Both the position numbers and the translations under genes were made by a program. The notes beneath the pieces are model-generated. The model ran no database searches, was not told where the DNA came from, and worked only from the letters and a program-made list of their open reading frames with translations. This document shows positions 38,089 to 48,068 of a stretch of 64,000 nucleotides of DNA, piece after piece. Source of the DNA: Oscillospiraceae bacterium (GTDB taxonomy: Bacteria > Bacillota > Clostridia > Oscillospirales > CAG-272). The stretch covers positions 24,857 through 88,856 of the forward strand of contig SVSP01000005.1 in NCBI GenBank assembly GCA_015064255.1. Direction: 5' to 3'. How positions within the stretch are numbered: the first letter of the stretch is position 1; the number at the start of each line of letters is the position of its first letter.

Positions 38089-39171
38089 ATGAAAGAAAGA
38101 TGGACAAAAGAACAGGCGTGGGAGTGGTGGAATTCACACGATTGGCTCGTAGGATGCAACTACGTTCCGTCACAGTCTCCCGTGCTTTCGGTATGGAAGG
38201 AAGACACACTTGAAGAAATAATGCCTTCTCTCAAGAGCGAGCTTGAGCTTGCGGCAAGCATAGGATTTAATACCGTGCGTATGTGGTTTCCCTTTAATCA
38301 TTGGTACCACGAAAGAGAAGTCGCTCTTGACAGAATTGACAGAGTGCTTGGAATAGTTGCAAGCTACGGCATATCGGTTATGCCCGTGCTTTATAACGAC
38401 TGCGTATCCTTCGGACGTCCAGAAAAGGTTGTTATACATAAACCGATGCCCGGACACGGACACTACGACGTCGGATATCACGGCGGTCACAAGAACAGTC
38501 CGCATATCGTTGTTCCCAAGGATGCAAAGGGCTGGATACTTTGGGACGAGCCCGAATACCGCGAGATCTGCGAAGAATATCTCCGCGATATATTCAACCG
38601 CTTCGGCAAGGACGAGCGCATAATTATGTGGGATATGTGGAACGAACCGGGCAACAGCAAGAGAGACGATATGAGTATTCCTTACCTCAAGAGAGCTTTT
38701 GAGGTTGCAAGAGAATGCGATCCCATTCAGCCGCTTACCGCAGGTCCTTGGAGATACCCCAAGAATTACGGTATAGACGAAACTCTCGACGTTTCTCCTA
38801 TCGAGCGCGTTGCACTTGACCTCTCGGATATCGTAACCTTCCATTGTTACGAGAATTTCGATATGATACAGAGAATAGTCAAACAGCTTGAAAAAGAGGG
38901 CAGACCTATGGCTAACACCGAATGGCTGCACAGAATCCTTGACAACAATATCGAGGAACAGATCCCCTTCTATCACGAAAAGAAGATCGGAAGCTACAGC
39001 TGGGGCCTTGTTGCGGGCTTTGCACAGCATTATCTGCCTTGGGAATGGCTCAAGGCGGCACGTCCCGAGCTTGACTACACAAAGTGGCAGCACGACCTTT
39101 TCAACGGAGATCACACGCCGTATAATCCCGTTGAGATCGAAATTATCAAAAAACACGCAGGAAAAATTTAA
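38089..39171 (+). CDS. Glycoside hydrolase, GH5-like (cellulase-fold)
   Basis: IGFNTVRMWFPFNHW, IIMWDMWNEPGNSK (acid/base NEP), YENFDMIQRI, MANTEWLHRIL. Confidence 0.85.
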   Translation: MKERWTKEQAWEWWNSHDWLVGCNYVPSQSPVLSVWKEDTLEEIMPSLKSELELAASIGFNTVRMWFPFNHWYHEREVALDRIDRVLGIVASYGISVMPVLYNDCVSFGRPEKVVIHKPMPGHGHYDVGYHGGHKNSPHIVVPKDAKGWILWDEPEYREICEEYLRDIFNRFGKDERIIMWDMWNEPGNSKRDDMSIPYLKRAFEVARECDPIQPLTAGPWRYPKNYGIDETLDVSPIERVALDLSDIVTFHCYENFDMIQRIVKQLEKEGRPMANTEWLHRILDNNIEEQIPFYHEKKIGSYSWGLVAGFAQHYLPWEWLKAARPELDYTKWQHDLFNGDHTPYNPVEIEIIKKHAGKI

Positions 39172-39183
39172 ATTGCTTTAACC

Positions 39184-39379
39184 AAAAACGCCTACGGATT
39201 TAATCCGTGGGCGTTTTAGAATGAAAGTAAGAAATAAAAGAAAAATTTTCAGCCAAGGAAAAGGGTTGGGAGTTTGAGGGAAGGAAAAAAACTTCGGCGT
39301 TTGAGATGGTTTTTCCCTTCCCTCAGTTAATTTTATATATGTTGAAATGCCTACGGAAATTAATCCGTGGGCGTTTTTA
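39184..39379. other. Conserved intergenic structured element, copy B, with flanking duplicated terminator hairpins
   Basis: AAAACGCCTACGGATTTAATCCGTGGGCGTTTT ... AGCCAAGGAAAAGGGTTGGGAGTTTGAGGGAAGGAAAAAAACTTCGGCGTTTGAGATGGTTTTTCCCTTCCCTCAGTTAATTTTA ... GAAATGCCTACGGAAATTAATCCGTGGGCGTTTTT. Confidence 0.85.
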
Positions 39380-39567
39380 TACGTGCGGAATAAATTTCCG
39401 CCGAGAAGTCATCTGATTTTTTGCGAAAACTATTGAATTATTAAATAAAAAGGTTTATAATATTAAGTTGCCGGAAAATCTTTTTCGAAATAAACCGGGA
39501 ACTGATCCCGTACAAAGCTGCTGCGAAAAAAATTGCGGCTCGTTTACGTAAGATATAAGCAATAAAA

Positions 39568-39619
39568 CTTCGTTTAAACGAAGAAAAATACGGCAAAAAT
39601 CGCTTCGTTTAAACGAAGC
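39568..39619. promoter_or_regulatory. Pair of perfect palindromes CTTCGTTTAAACGAAG / GCTTCGTTTAAACGAAGC
   Basis: 39568-39583 and 39602-39619; centre-to-centre 35 bp; directly 5' of the regulator ORF. Confidence 0.85.
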
Positions 39620-39636
39620 AGAATAAGAGTTGTATA

Positions 39637-40857
39637 ATGTATAGAATAACAGTAAAAGAAGCAGCGGAGCGTTGGGGCGTTACGGTGCGCCGCGTGCAGG
39701 ATCTCTGTAAACGCGGAGAAATACAGGGCGCACTGCGTTGGGGCAGGACCTGGATGATACCGTCGGACGCAACCTATCCCTCGGGAAGGAACATAAATAC
39801 AGACGGGCCGAATTTGCCGATGCCGAGGAAAAGTCCTTTTCTTGATATGACAGATTTGTATAATACTCCGGGAAGTGCCGAAGACGCCGTAAGAGCGCTT
39901 GAAAGCAACCCCGAAGCACAGGCGCTTTTCGCCGCAGAGATCGCATACAGCCGCGGAGAGATCGATACCGTGTATGAATACGCGCAATACTTTCTGTCAT
40001 CTCACTCGGGATTTTACGCAATACTCGGAGGAGGATTGCTCCTGTCACTCGTGGCGATGTGGAGAGGCGATGCCGAGCTTTGGAAAAAAGCAAAGAAGCA
40101 TCTGCTTGAAGCACCTTGCAAGGATGACAGGGACAGAGATATCGTTCTTTTGACACTCGCTTCGGCGGACAGCGCGATAAGAAATACCGAAGATTTTCCC
40201 GATTGGTTTGCAAGAGGAAGCTTCAACGAGCTTCCCGCGGACGCGCATCCCGCCGCGAGAGTATATTACGTGAAATATCTTTTGATAATTGCGCAAAATA
40301 CGGCGATGAAAAGGCAGGAAACCTCGGACGGCTTCGGATTTATGAAGGCAATACCCTACATAACAGAGCCGCTTATATCGCAGGCTTGCGTTGAAAAGAC
40401 TGTGATATCCGAGATATATTTAAGACTTCTTTGCGCGATAGCTTATTATGACACGGGAGAGATAGAAAGGGCAACGGAGCATATAGACAGAGCGATAGGG
40501 CTTGCGCTTCCCGATGATTTTATCGGAATTCTTGCAGAGCACCGCAGACAGCTCGGCTCTCTGCTTGACGAAAGAGTGGGTGCTGAATCTCCCGAAGCGC
40601 TTAAAAAACTCAAGGACCTGCATAAGCAGCTTTCCGAAGGCTGGACAAAGCTTCACAATCAGGTGCTTGAAAGAAGAGTATCTGCCGACCTTTCTCAAAG
40701 AGAGCGCGAGGTTGCGCGTCTTGTTGCTTTCGGACTTTCAAACACGGAGATATCCGAAAGACTTGGTATTTCAAAGGAATCGGTCAAGTCACTTATCACT
40801 ACAATTCGTAATAAAACGGGTATAGTAAAACGTGTCGAATTTTCCGATTACGTGTAA
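39637..40857 (+). CDS. Regulator with N-terminal excisionase/MerR-like HTH and C-terminal LuxR-type HTH
   Basis: N-term MYRITVKEAAERWGVTVRRVQDLCKRGEIQGALRWGRTWMIP; C-term LSQREREVARLVAFGLSNTEISERLGISKESVKSLITTIRNKTGI. Confidence 0.88.
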   Translation: MYRITVKEAAERWGVTVRRVQDLCKRGEIQGALRWGRTWMIPSDATYPSGRNINTDGPNLPMPRKSPFLDMTDLYNTPGSAEDAVRALESNPEAQALFAAEIAYSRGEIDTVYEYAQYFLSSHSGFYAILGGGLLLSLVAMWRGDAELWKKAKKHLLEAPCKDDRDRDIVLLTLASADSAIRNTEDFPDWFARGSFNELPADAHPAARVYYVKYLLIIAQNTAMKRQETSDGFGFMKAIPYITEPLISQACVEKTVISEIYLRLLCAIAYYDTGEIERATEHIDRAIGLALPDDFIGILAEHRRQLGSLLDERVGAESPEALKKLKDLHKQLSEGWTKLHNQVLERRVSADLSQREREVARLVAFGLSNTEISERLGISKESVKSLITTIRNKTGIVKRVEFSDYV

Positions 40858-40981
40858 AAAAATGTTTTTTTGGGTGATGTTTTTTGAAGGAAATCGATTT
40901 ATAATCTATGATGTAGGTTAGTATGAAAATTTATCATTACTACATTATAACAATATCCTATAAATGGGAGGAATTACATCG

Positions 40982-41311
40982 ATGGATTCAGAATTATTAG
41001 TTCCCAAAGAAGGAATGATCTATAAGATCATTGATATTGGAAATCACAAATTTGAGCTTAGATACGGATATAATGAGGATTTTGAAAGAGAACAGGGATG
41101 CCCCGTTGTTGTTTTCCCGAATCTGAAAAAAGATCCGAAATATACAGATGAAGGATTTCTGATAGTTACATCTCTTCAAGAACCGTGTGAGCACTACAAG
41201 CCGCTTGATAGCGACCAGTTCGAGGATTGGTGTGCTGACTGCGTATACTATCCGAATGTGCACGCGGAGATCGGAGTTTGCGGGTGCAAGAAAAATATAC
41301 TGAAAAAATAG
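40982..41311 (+). CDS. Small uncharacterised protein with C-terminal Cys/His cluster
   Basis: GGGAGG SD; EPCEHYKPLDSDQFEDWCADCVYYPNVHAEIGVCGCKKN. Confidence 0.7.
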   Translation: MDSELLVPKEGMIYKIIDIGNHKFELRYGYNEDFEREQGCPVVVFPNLKKDPKYTDEGFLIVTSLQEPCEHYKPLDSDQFEDWCADCVYYPNVHAEIGVCGCKKNILKK

Positions 41312-41375
41312 AAGTTCAGATAAAATTAATTTGAGTTTGTAGTCTTTCGTTTTATATATAGGAGGTTTATAAGAA

Positions 41376-44300
41376 ATGGCTAAACACAAAATATCGGTAA
41401 AGTTTGTAAGTGTTTTGCTTCTTATAGCTATGCTTGTTTCATATATGCCCATAATAATGACAGCAAGTGCGGCTGAAAGAGGAGTAACAAACCGCGTTAC
41501 CGACTCATCAACAATGAATGCTTGGGAGGATTTCTTCCTTGCAGATATTCTTTCCACTAAAAATTCGGGTGCAATATGGACCGATAAATCGGTATTCCTT
41601 GATTCGCAGGCATTTGCGGGTACAGGAATAACTCTTGATGATAAGGATGCCTTCCTTGTGGCTCTTTCTCTTATGGGTTCTAACTCGGTTATTACAGGTA
41701 TGTCACATCTTCCTACCGACACAATGCTCGTGCTTGACGTGTCGGGTTCGATGAATGATAATAATAACGATGTTGCTCAAGAACTTGTACAGGCGGCTAA
41801 TGCAACCGTTCACGCACTTCTCTCGGGCAATAAGTATAACCGTGTGGGTGTTGTACTTTATTCGGATTCTGCTTCTGTTATGCTTCCGCTTAACAGATAT
41901 ACAACAGCTTCCGACGGAAATTACTTTACATATACGTCAAACTACGGTGGTGAAAATATCAGCATAGATTCTGACGTATATATTGAAGGAACGAACACAA
42001 AACCTACCGCGATAACGCGCGCTGTTTCGGGGGGAACATATATTCAGACGGGTATAGATCTTGCAAAGGACCAGTTTATTGAATCTACCGATACAACGGT
42101 TGTAGATCCTTCCTTCGGTACGATTAACCGTATGCCCATTATGGTGCTTATGACAGACGGTGCTCCTACCTATGGCTCGACAGATTTTCAGAATCTCAGT
42201 GACCGCAATCTTGGCAACGGAAGCCAGACAACCGCTGCGCTCGGATTTGTTAACCAGCTTACAGCAGCTTATGCTAAAGCACTTATCGAAGAAAAATATG
42301 ACTGCGAAGCGTTCTTCTATACTCTCGGACTTGGTGTTGATGATGAAGACACTGCTTTGAGTGTTCTTGATCCTAATAACGCAAACGCATCTGTTGCAGT
42401 AAACGACTTTTGGACTCTTTATAACAACGCTAATATCGGCGGAACTGTTACAGTTCATACAGAAACGACACAGGGTAGTTGGGAACGTGTGAACGGCAGT
42501 TGGCAATGGGTTCCCGGTGAAACCGTATTCCACAACGTAACAAAGATAGAAACACCTCTTAATAAAAACTATGTAAATGAGTATTTCGAAGTAACAAACT
42601 CAAGCGATCTTGCACAGGGACTTATAGATGCGTTTGAAGATATCGTAAACGCAATTCAGCTTAAGTCGCGTTACTATCCCACACTTACAGAGTCGAATCC
42701 CGACGTTTCGGGTAACGTATCCTTCGTAGATAAGATCGGTAAATATATGACAGTTACCGACGTAAAGGGAATTCTTATCCACAACACGCTCTTCTCGGGC
42801 GCAGACCTCGCAAAGAACTTTGCTGCAAACGCTAACGGCGGTGTTCTCGGAACACCCTCGAACCCGACCGCGCTCGGCAACGAAATGGTATGGTCTGTTC
42901 AGCAGCGTCTTGGACTTTCTTCCGCTGACGAAGCAAGAACCCTTATAGAGCTCGCATATCAGAACGGTCAGCTTTCTTATACAAGCGAAACAGAATTTTC
43001 GAACTATATCGGTTGGTATGCAAATGCGGCAGGTGAAATCCTCGGCTTCTGGCACGAAGGAATAACAACAATGCCCGATCCCGCTGATCCGACGCTTACA
43101 GATGCTACAAGACCTGCTTTTATAGTTAAGTCTTACGGCTATCTCGGAGAGGTTGACGAGGAGCACGGCGTTGACGAGTCCGACCTTATGTATGCGACCG
43201 TTCAGGTTCGTAAAAGCATCGCAACAGGCGAAGAGCTCGTTACATTCTCTGTTCCCGCGGCTCTTATACCGATCATTACATATAATATTACTCTCGACGA
43301 AGACGGAGATCTTACAAAGCTTGAAGCAACAGGCGCAGATCATCCAATCAGACTTGTGTATGAGGTTGCTCTTAAGGAAGATATCAACGAAGTAAATATT
43401 ACAGAAAAGGTTTCTGCAGATTATATCGCAAAGAATACAAATCCGGATGGTTCTATAAACTTCTATACAAACCAGTATGAGGTTGATAACACCACAGGAT
43501 ACGGTAAAGTAAATACCTACTCCTATTTCAACCCGTCAAAGCAAAACGAAAGATACTATTATACGGAAAATTCTCCGATATATACAAATACAAACGGAAC
43601 ACTTTACACGAGTGACTCGTCACCTTTGGTAAATGGAACATACTACCGTTCGTATAAGGTTTACGAAAAGAACGGAGATACACTTACAACAAAGACAGTT
43701 TATCGTCAGATATCCTCGCTGGTTCTCGCTACCGCTAAAAAGGCAGGCGATAATACGTGGTATATCCCCGCAGGTGACATTCATGTAAATATGTCAGGTA
43801 TGACCGTATATAAGGGCGGCGTTTCCGAGGAAATCCCTGCAAACAACAAGACAGGTACACTCAAATATACCAAAGAAACGGAACTTTCGCATTTGAAGCT
43901 ATAACCTATACAGCGGCAGGAACATATTACTACGTTGTTATGGAAAAGGCTGTCGGCGGAGCCGAAGGCATTAAGTTTGACGAAACAAAATTCGTTGTGG
44001 CAGTTACTGTTAAGGATCCACGGTATCACATACAGCTCGACAGTATATCAGATAACCGTTAAGGTTGAAGATAACGGCGTCGGCGGTATCAAGACAACTG
44101 TCAGCGTAAACAACGGCGCGACAGCTTCCACACTTAACTTCACAAACACGTATGAAGTTTCCGGTGATGCTTACGAAACAGTAGTCCTTGGAGGACATAA
44201 GACTCTTACGGGCAAGGATCTTGTTGACGGCGCATTCAGATTTGAGCTTTATGCGGCAGATACGAGCTTCACAGCAGGCGAACTTCTCCTTGCTACGAGA

Positions 44301-46604
44301 AACGTAAACGGCAGATATGCGTTTGCTCTTGAATATACCGACACAGATATAGGCAAGACCTTCTACTACGTAGTTAAGGAAGAAAACGCAGGCAAGACAA
44401 TAAACGGTATCACATACAGCTCGACAGTATATCAGGTGACCGTTAAGGTTGAGGATAACGGACAGGGCGGTATCAAGACGACCGTTACGGTAAACAATAA
44501 CGTAGGTGCGACAGCTCTTGATTTCACAAACGTTTATAAGATAGCTGACGATGCTGCTACAAGCATTGAACTCAGAGGACATAAGTATCTTATGGGTCAG
44601 ACACTCGTTGACGGAGCATTCACATTCGAGCTTTACAGCACAGATGCAAGCTTCGCGGCAAACGGTACACCCAAGACAGCGAAAAACGAGCACGGCAGAT
44701 ATACGTTTACACTCAACTATACCGCAGCAGATGCAGGCAAGACCTTCTACTACGTAGTTAAGGAAGCAAACGCAGGTAAGACCATTAACGGTATTGCGTA
44801 CAGCTCTACTGTTTATCAGATAACCGTTAAGGTTGAAGATGACGGACACGGCGGAATCAAAGCGACAGCTACCGTAAACAACGGTGCTACAAATATAACA
44901 CTTGATTTCACAAACACATATGCTATAAACAATGACGCGAGCGCAGACGTAGTACTCAGCGGTAATAAGACTCTCACAGGTAAAGACCTCGTTGACGGAG
45001 CGTTCACATTCGAGCTTTACAGCACAGATGCAAAATTCACAGTAAACGGCACGCCCAAGACAGCAACCAACGTAAACGGCAAGTTCTCCTTTACACTTAA
45101 CTACACAGCAGCGGATGCAGGTAAGACATTCTACTACGTGGTTAAGGAAGCAAATGGCAGCCAGACGGTAAACGGTGTTACATACAGCTCGGCTGTATAT
45201 CAGATCACCGTTAAGGTTGAAGATAACGGCGTCGGCGGTATCAAGACAACTGTTACGGTAAGTAACGGTGCAAGCGCTTCGGCTCTCAACTTTACAAACG
45301 CTTATGCAATCGATCCCGATGCAAAGGCGAGCGTAACCATCAGCGGTAACAAGACACTTCTCGGCAAGGATCTTGTTGACGGAGCGTTCACGTTCGAGCT
45401 CTACAAGACAGCTGACAAAGACTTTGTTATAGGCGATTATCCGAGCACAGCAACCAACGTAAACGGAAAATATTCCTTCACACTCAACTATACCGCAGCA
45501 GATGCAGGCAAGACCTTCTACTACGCAGTTAAGGAGGCAAATGCAGGTCAGACTATCGACGGCATCACATACAGCTCGACAATATATCACGTAACAGTTA
45601 AGGTTGAAGACAACGGACAGGGCGGTATCAAGGCAACAGCAAGCGTAAATAACGATGCTACGATCTCGACACTCAACTTCACAAACGTTTATGCACTTTC
45701 TTCGGGAGCAAGCGCAAACGTAATACTCAGCGGTAATAAGACTCTCACAGGCAAGGACCTCATTGACGGTGAATTCGCATTCCAGCTTTATGCAACAGGA
45801 GCAGACTTCGTTGCAAGCGGCGAGCATAAGACCACAAACAACATAAACGGTAAGTTTGCATTCGCACTTAACTATACCTCTGCAGACGCAGGCAAGACCT
45901 TCTACTACGTAGTTAAGGAAGCAAATGCAGGTCAGACTATCGACGGTATCACATACAGCTCGACAGTATATCAGGTGACCGTTAAGGTTGAAGACAACGG
46001 ACAGGGCGGTATCAAGGTTACTGCAACCGCAGACGGCGGTGTGGCACTTGACGCACTTAACTTTGTAAACGAATACAAGACGGCAGACGATGCCAAGGCG
46101 ATTACGGCAATACGCGGTAATAAGACACTTGTAGGCAGAGAACTTGTCGAATATGAATTTGCATTCCTTCTTTACTCGGCAAACAGCGACTTTACAGTTG
46201 GCTCGGGCACTGCACCTGTAAGAGTACAGAACAGTGCGGACGGATCGTTTATGTTTGAAGATCTTACATTCACAAAGGCAGGAACATACTACTTCGTAAT
46301 TGTCGAAGATATTACTGTTGATGCTGAATACGTAACATTCGATGCAAGCGAGTATCACGTTACTATCGAGGTTAAGGACGACGGCAAGGGCGGCCTTATA
46401 GCAGGCGATCCCGTTATCACAAAGGGTACGGAAACGGTAGTTGAGGTTTCGTTCACGAACGTATACAGCGTTCCGACTCCTCCCGACAACCCCGAAACAG
46501 GCGACAATACACTCTGGATGTGGCTCATTATGATCCTTCTCAGCGGATGCGCTGTTGTTGGAGCTTCTGTTTACACACAGAAGAGAAGACGTATTGAAGA
46601 CTGA
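41376..46604 (+). pseudogene. Giant VWA / Spy0128-repeat cell-wall adhesin, split by two frame changes (ORFs 41376-43904 and 43935-46604)
   Basis: Signal peptide; VWA LVLDVSGSMNDN; C-term Spy0128 repeats and sorting signal NPETGDNTLWMWLIMILLSGCAVVGASVYTQKRRR. Reading frame lost near 43870-43880 and regained near 44015-44025. Confidence 0.8.
44181..46460 (+). repeat. Six tandem ~125-aa Spy0128-type pilin repeats
   Basis: Repeated GxKTLxGKxLVDGAFxFELY...NYTAADAGKTFYYVVKEANAG.TI.GITYSSTVYQVTVKVEDNGxGGIK...LNFTNxY. Confidence 0.92.
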
Positions 46605-46665
46605 TTAATTAAACAATAAAAAATCGGTGGCAGTTTAGAGCGTCACTCTAAAGGACAGTTTTACA

Positions 46666-46703
46666 AAAATACGGCATATCTCTTTCGAGATATGCCGTAT
46701 TTT
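46666..46703. terminator. Perfect 17-bp hairpin
   Basis: AAAATACGGCATATCTC-TTTC-GAGATATGCCGTATTTT. Confidence 0.8.
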
Positions 46704-46974
46704 GCGTTTGTGGATACAAATGCAGTGCTTGTCAGGAAAAATGACAACGATTACATTATCGTATGCGGGCGAACACAGTTCGCCCCTACAGTGTTCCATG
46801 CGAACAATTGTGGGTCAAATGCACCTTTCCAAAAATAATTTTTTCTGTTTTCGGTACATATCGTAATGAAATATGCCCCCGGAGAGCTATAATCATATTG
46901 CTTTAATCATATTTCTTTTCTTTTTTGTAATTCTTTTTCCATCTTATTCTTCTCAGTATCAAATGTTATAACTG

Positions 46975-47289
46975 TTATAACCGTCCATTTTTTGTTAAAT
47001 GAATTTTTTCCAATTCATCGTCGTTAATAATATTTAACTCAACATTTTCGTTTTTTATAGCATTTGTTAAATCGCTTACATCTTTATTCGAAATAGCAAG
47101 TGTCAATACGGCAGGATTTTTTGATTTACAAAATTCGTCTATGAATCCAACGATAGCGCCGATGCAATCTTCTTTGTTATATTCGATATACCAACAACCA
47201 AGGAAATTATAACTTTCTCTACTGTTAAAATAGGAACATATCGCATCTGCAACTTCTTTGCGGCGCATTGATATAATATTGATTTTCAT
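46975..47289 (-). CDS. Small uncharacterised protein
   Basis: MKINIISMRRKEVADAICSYFNSRESYNFLGCWYIEYNKEDCIGAIVGFIDEF...; GAGAGGTG SD-like upstream; no family recognised. Confidence 0.5.
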   Translation of the reverse strand: MKINIISMRRKEVADAICSYFNSRESYNFLGCWYIEYNKEDCIGAIVGFIDEFCKSKNPAVLTLAISNKDVSDLTNAIKNENVELNIINDDELEKIHLTKNGRL

Positions 47290-47592
47290 TTGATACACCT
47301 CTCTCAAACTATAATTTGTTCTTCAAAGATATTATGATATCTCGAAAAAACAAATTCTAATTTATCATTTATATTCCCATTATAACACAAAAACCGCAGA
47401 AAATCAATCTGCGGTTTCTGTTTTTTTTCTGTCGGTAGGTAATGTACTCCAAAAACTGTCCTTAAGAGTACAGCCCTTTTACTGTCACCGATTTTTTTGG
47501 TGTAAAATGGTTTTGGGGTTTTACCCCAAACCCCACCAAAGAACTTTTTGAAAAAAGTTCTTTGGAATCTCAAAAACTTTTCTGAAAATTGG

Positions 47593-48045
47593 TTAAGAAA
47601 GCACATTAGAGTCCATAACGATGGTTACAGGACCGTTGTTTATAAATTCACATTCCATATGTGCGCCGAATACTCCGCGTCCGACCTTGCCCGGAATAAG
47701 CTTTTCAAACCCTTCGCAGAAATACTCGTAGAGAGCATTTGCCTCGTCGGGCGGTGCGGCATTAAAATAGTCGGGGCGGTTGCCTTTAGCGTAATTTGCG
47801 AGAAGCGTGAACTGTGAAATAACGAGCGCAGAGCCTCCGATATCATTAACAGAGAGGTTCATTTTGTCGTTTTCATCGCAGAAAATGCGAAGCTTTGATA
47901 TTTTTGCCATAAGCTTGTTTGCATCTGCTTCGGTGTCACCGCGCGCAACTCCGAGTAAAATCGCGAGTCCGTGACCGCATTCTCCGACGGTTTCGCCGTC
48001 AACCTTTACCGAAGCGCGCAAAACTCTTTGAATAACTGCTATCAT
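47593..48045 (-). CDS. dtd: D-aminoacyl-tRNA deacylase
   Basis: MIAVIQRVLRASVKVDGETVGECGHGLAILLGV, SALVISQFTLLANYAKGNRPDYFNAA, GVFGAHMECEFINNGPVTIVMDS. Confidence 0.96.
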   Translation of the reverse strand: MIAVIQRVLRASVKVDGETVGECGHGLAILLGVARGDTEADANKLMAKISKLRIFCDENDKMNLSVNDIGGSALVISQFTLLANYAKGNRPDYFNAAPPDEANALYEYFCEGFEKLIPGKVGRGVFGAHMECEFINNGPVTIVMDSNVLS

Positions 48046-48068
48046 TACCGATGTTCTCCTGTGTCAGA

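Larger units (their letters stand above)
46618..47498. repeat. Imperfect inverted repeats bounding a ~0.9-kb low-GC cassette
   Basis: Left AAAAAATCGGTGGCAGT...CTCTAAAGGACAGTTTT (46618-46662); right, reverse-complemented, AAAAAAATCGGTGACAGT...CTCTTAAGGACAGTTTTT (47498-47451). Confidence 0.6.

Noticed and set aside
38170-39156. 328-aa minus-strand ORF
   Set aside because: Antisense shadow of the GH5-like gene.
40922-40999. 25-codon ORF MKIYHYYIITISYKWEELHRWIQNY
   Set aside because: No SD of its own and it overlaps the SD and start of the next gene; leader-peptide role not supportable by eye.
43860-44060. Programmed ribosomal frameshifting in the adhesin
   Set aside because: No clear slippery heptamer at either join, two opposite shifts would be needed, and domain segments are missing at both joins.
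44010-46358. 782-aa ORF antisense to the adhesin repeats
   Set aside because: Cys-rich translation is a mirror of the repeated sense codons; no SD or promoter; sense strand is clearly coding.
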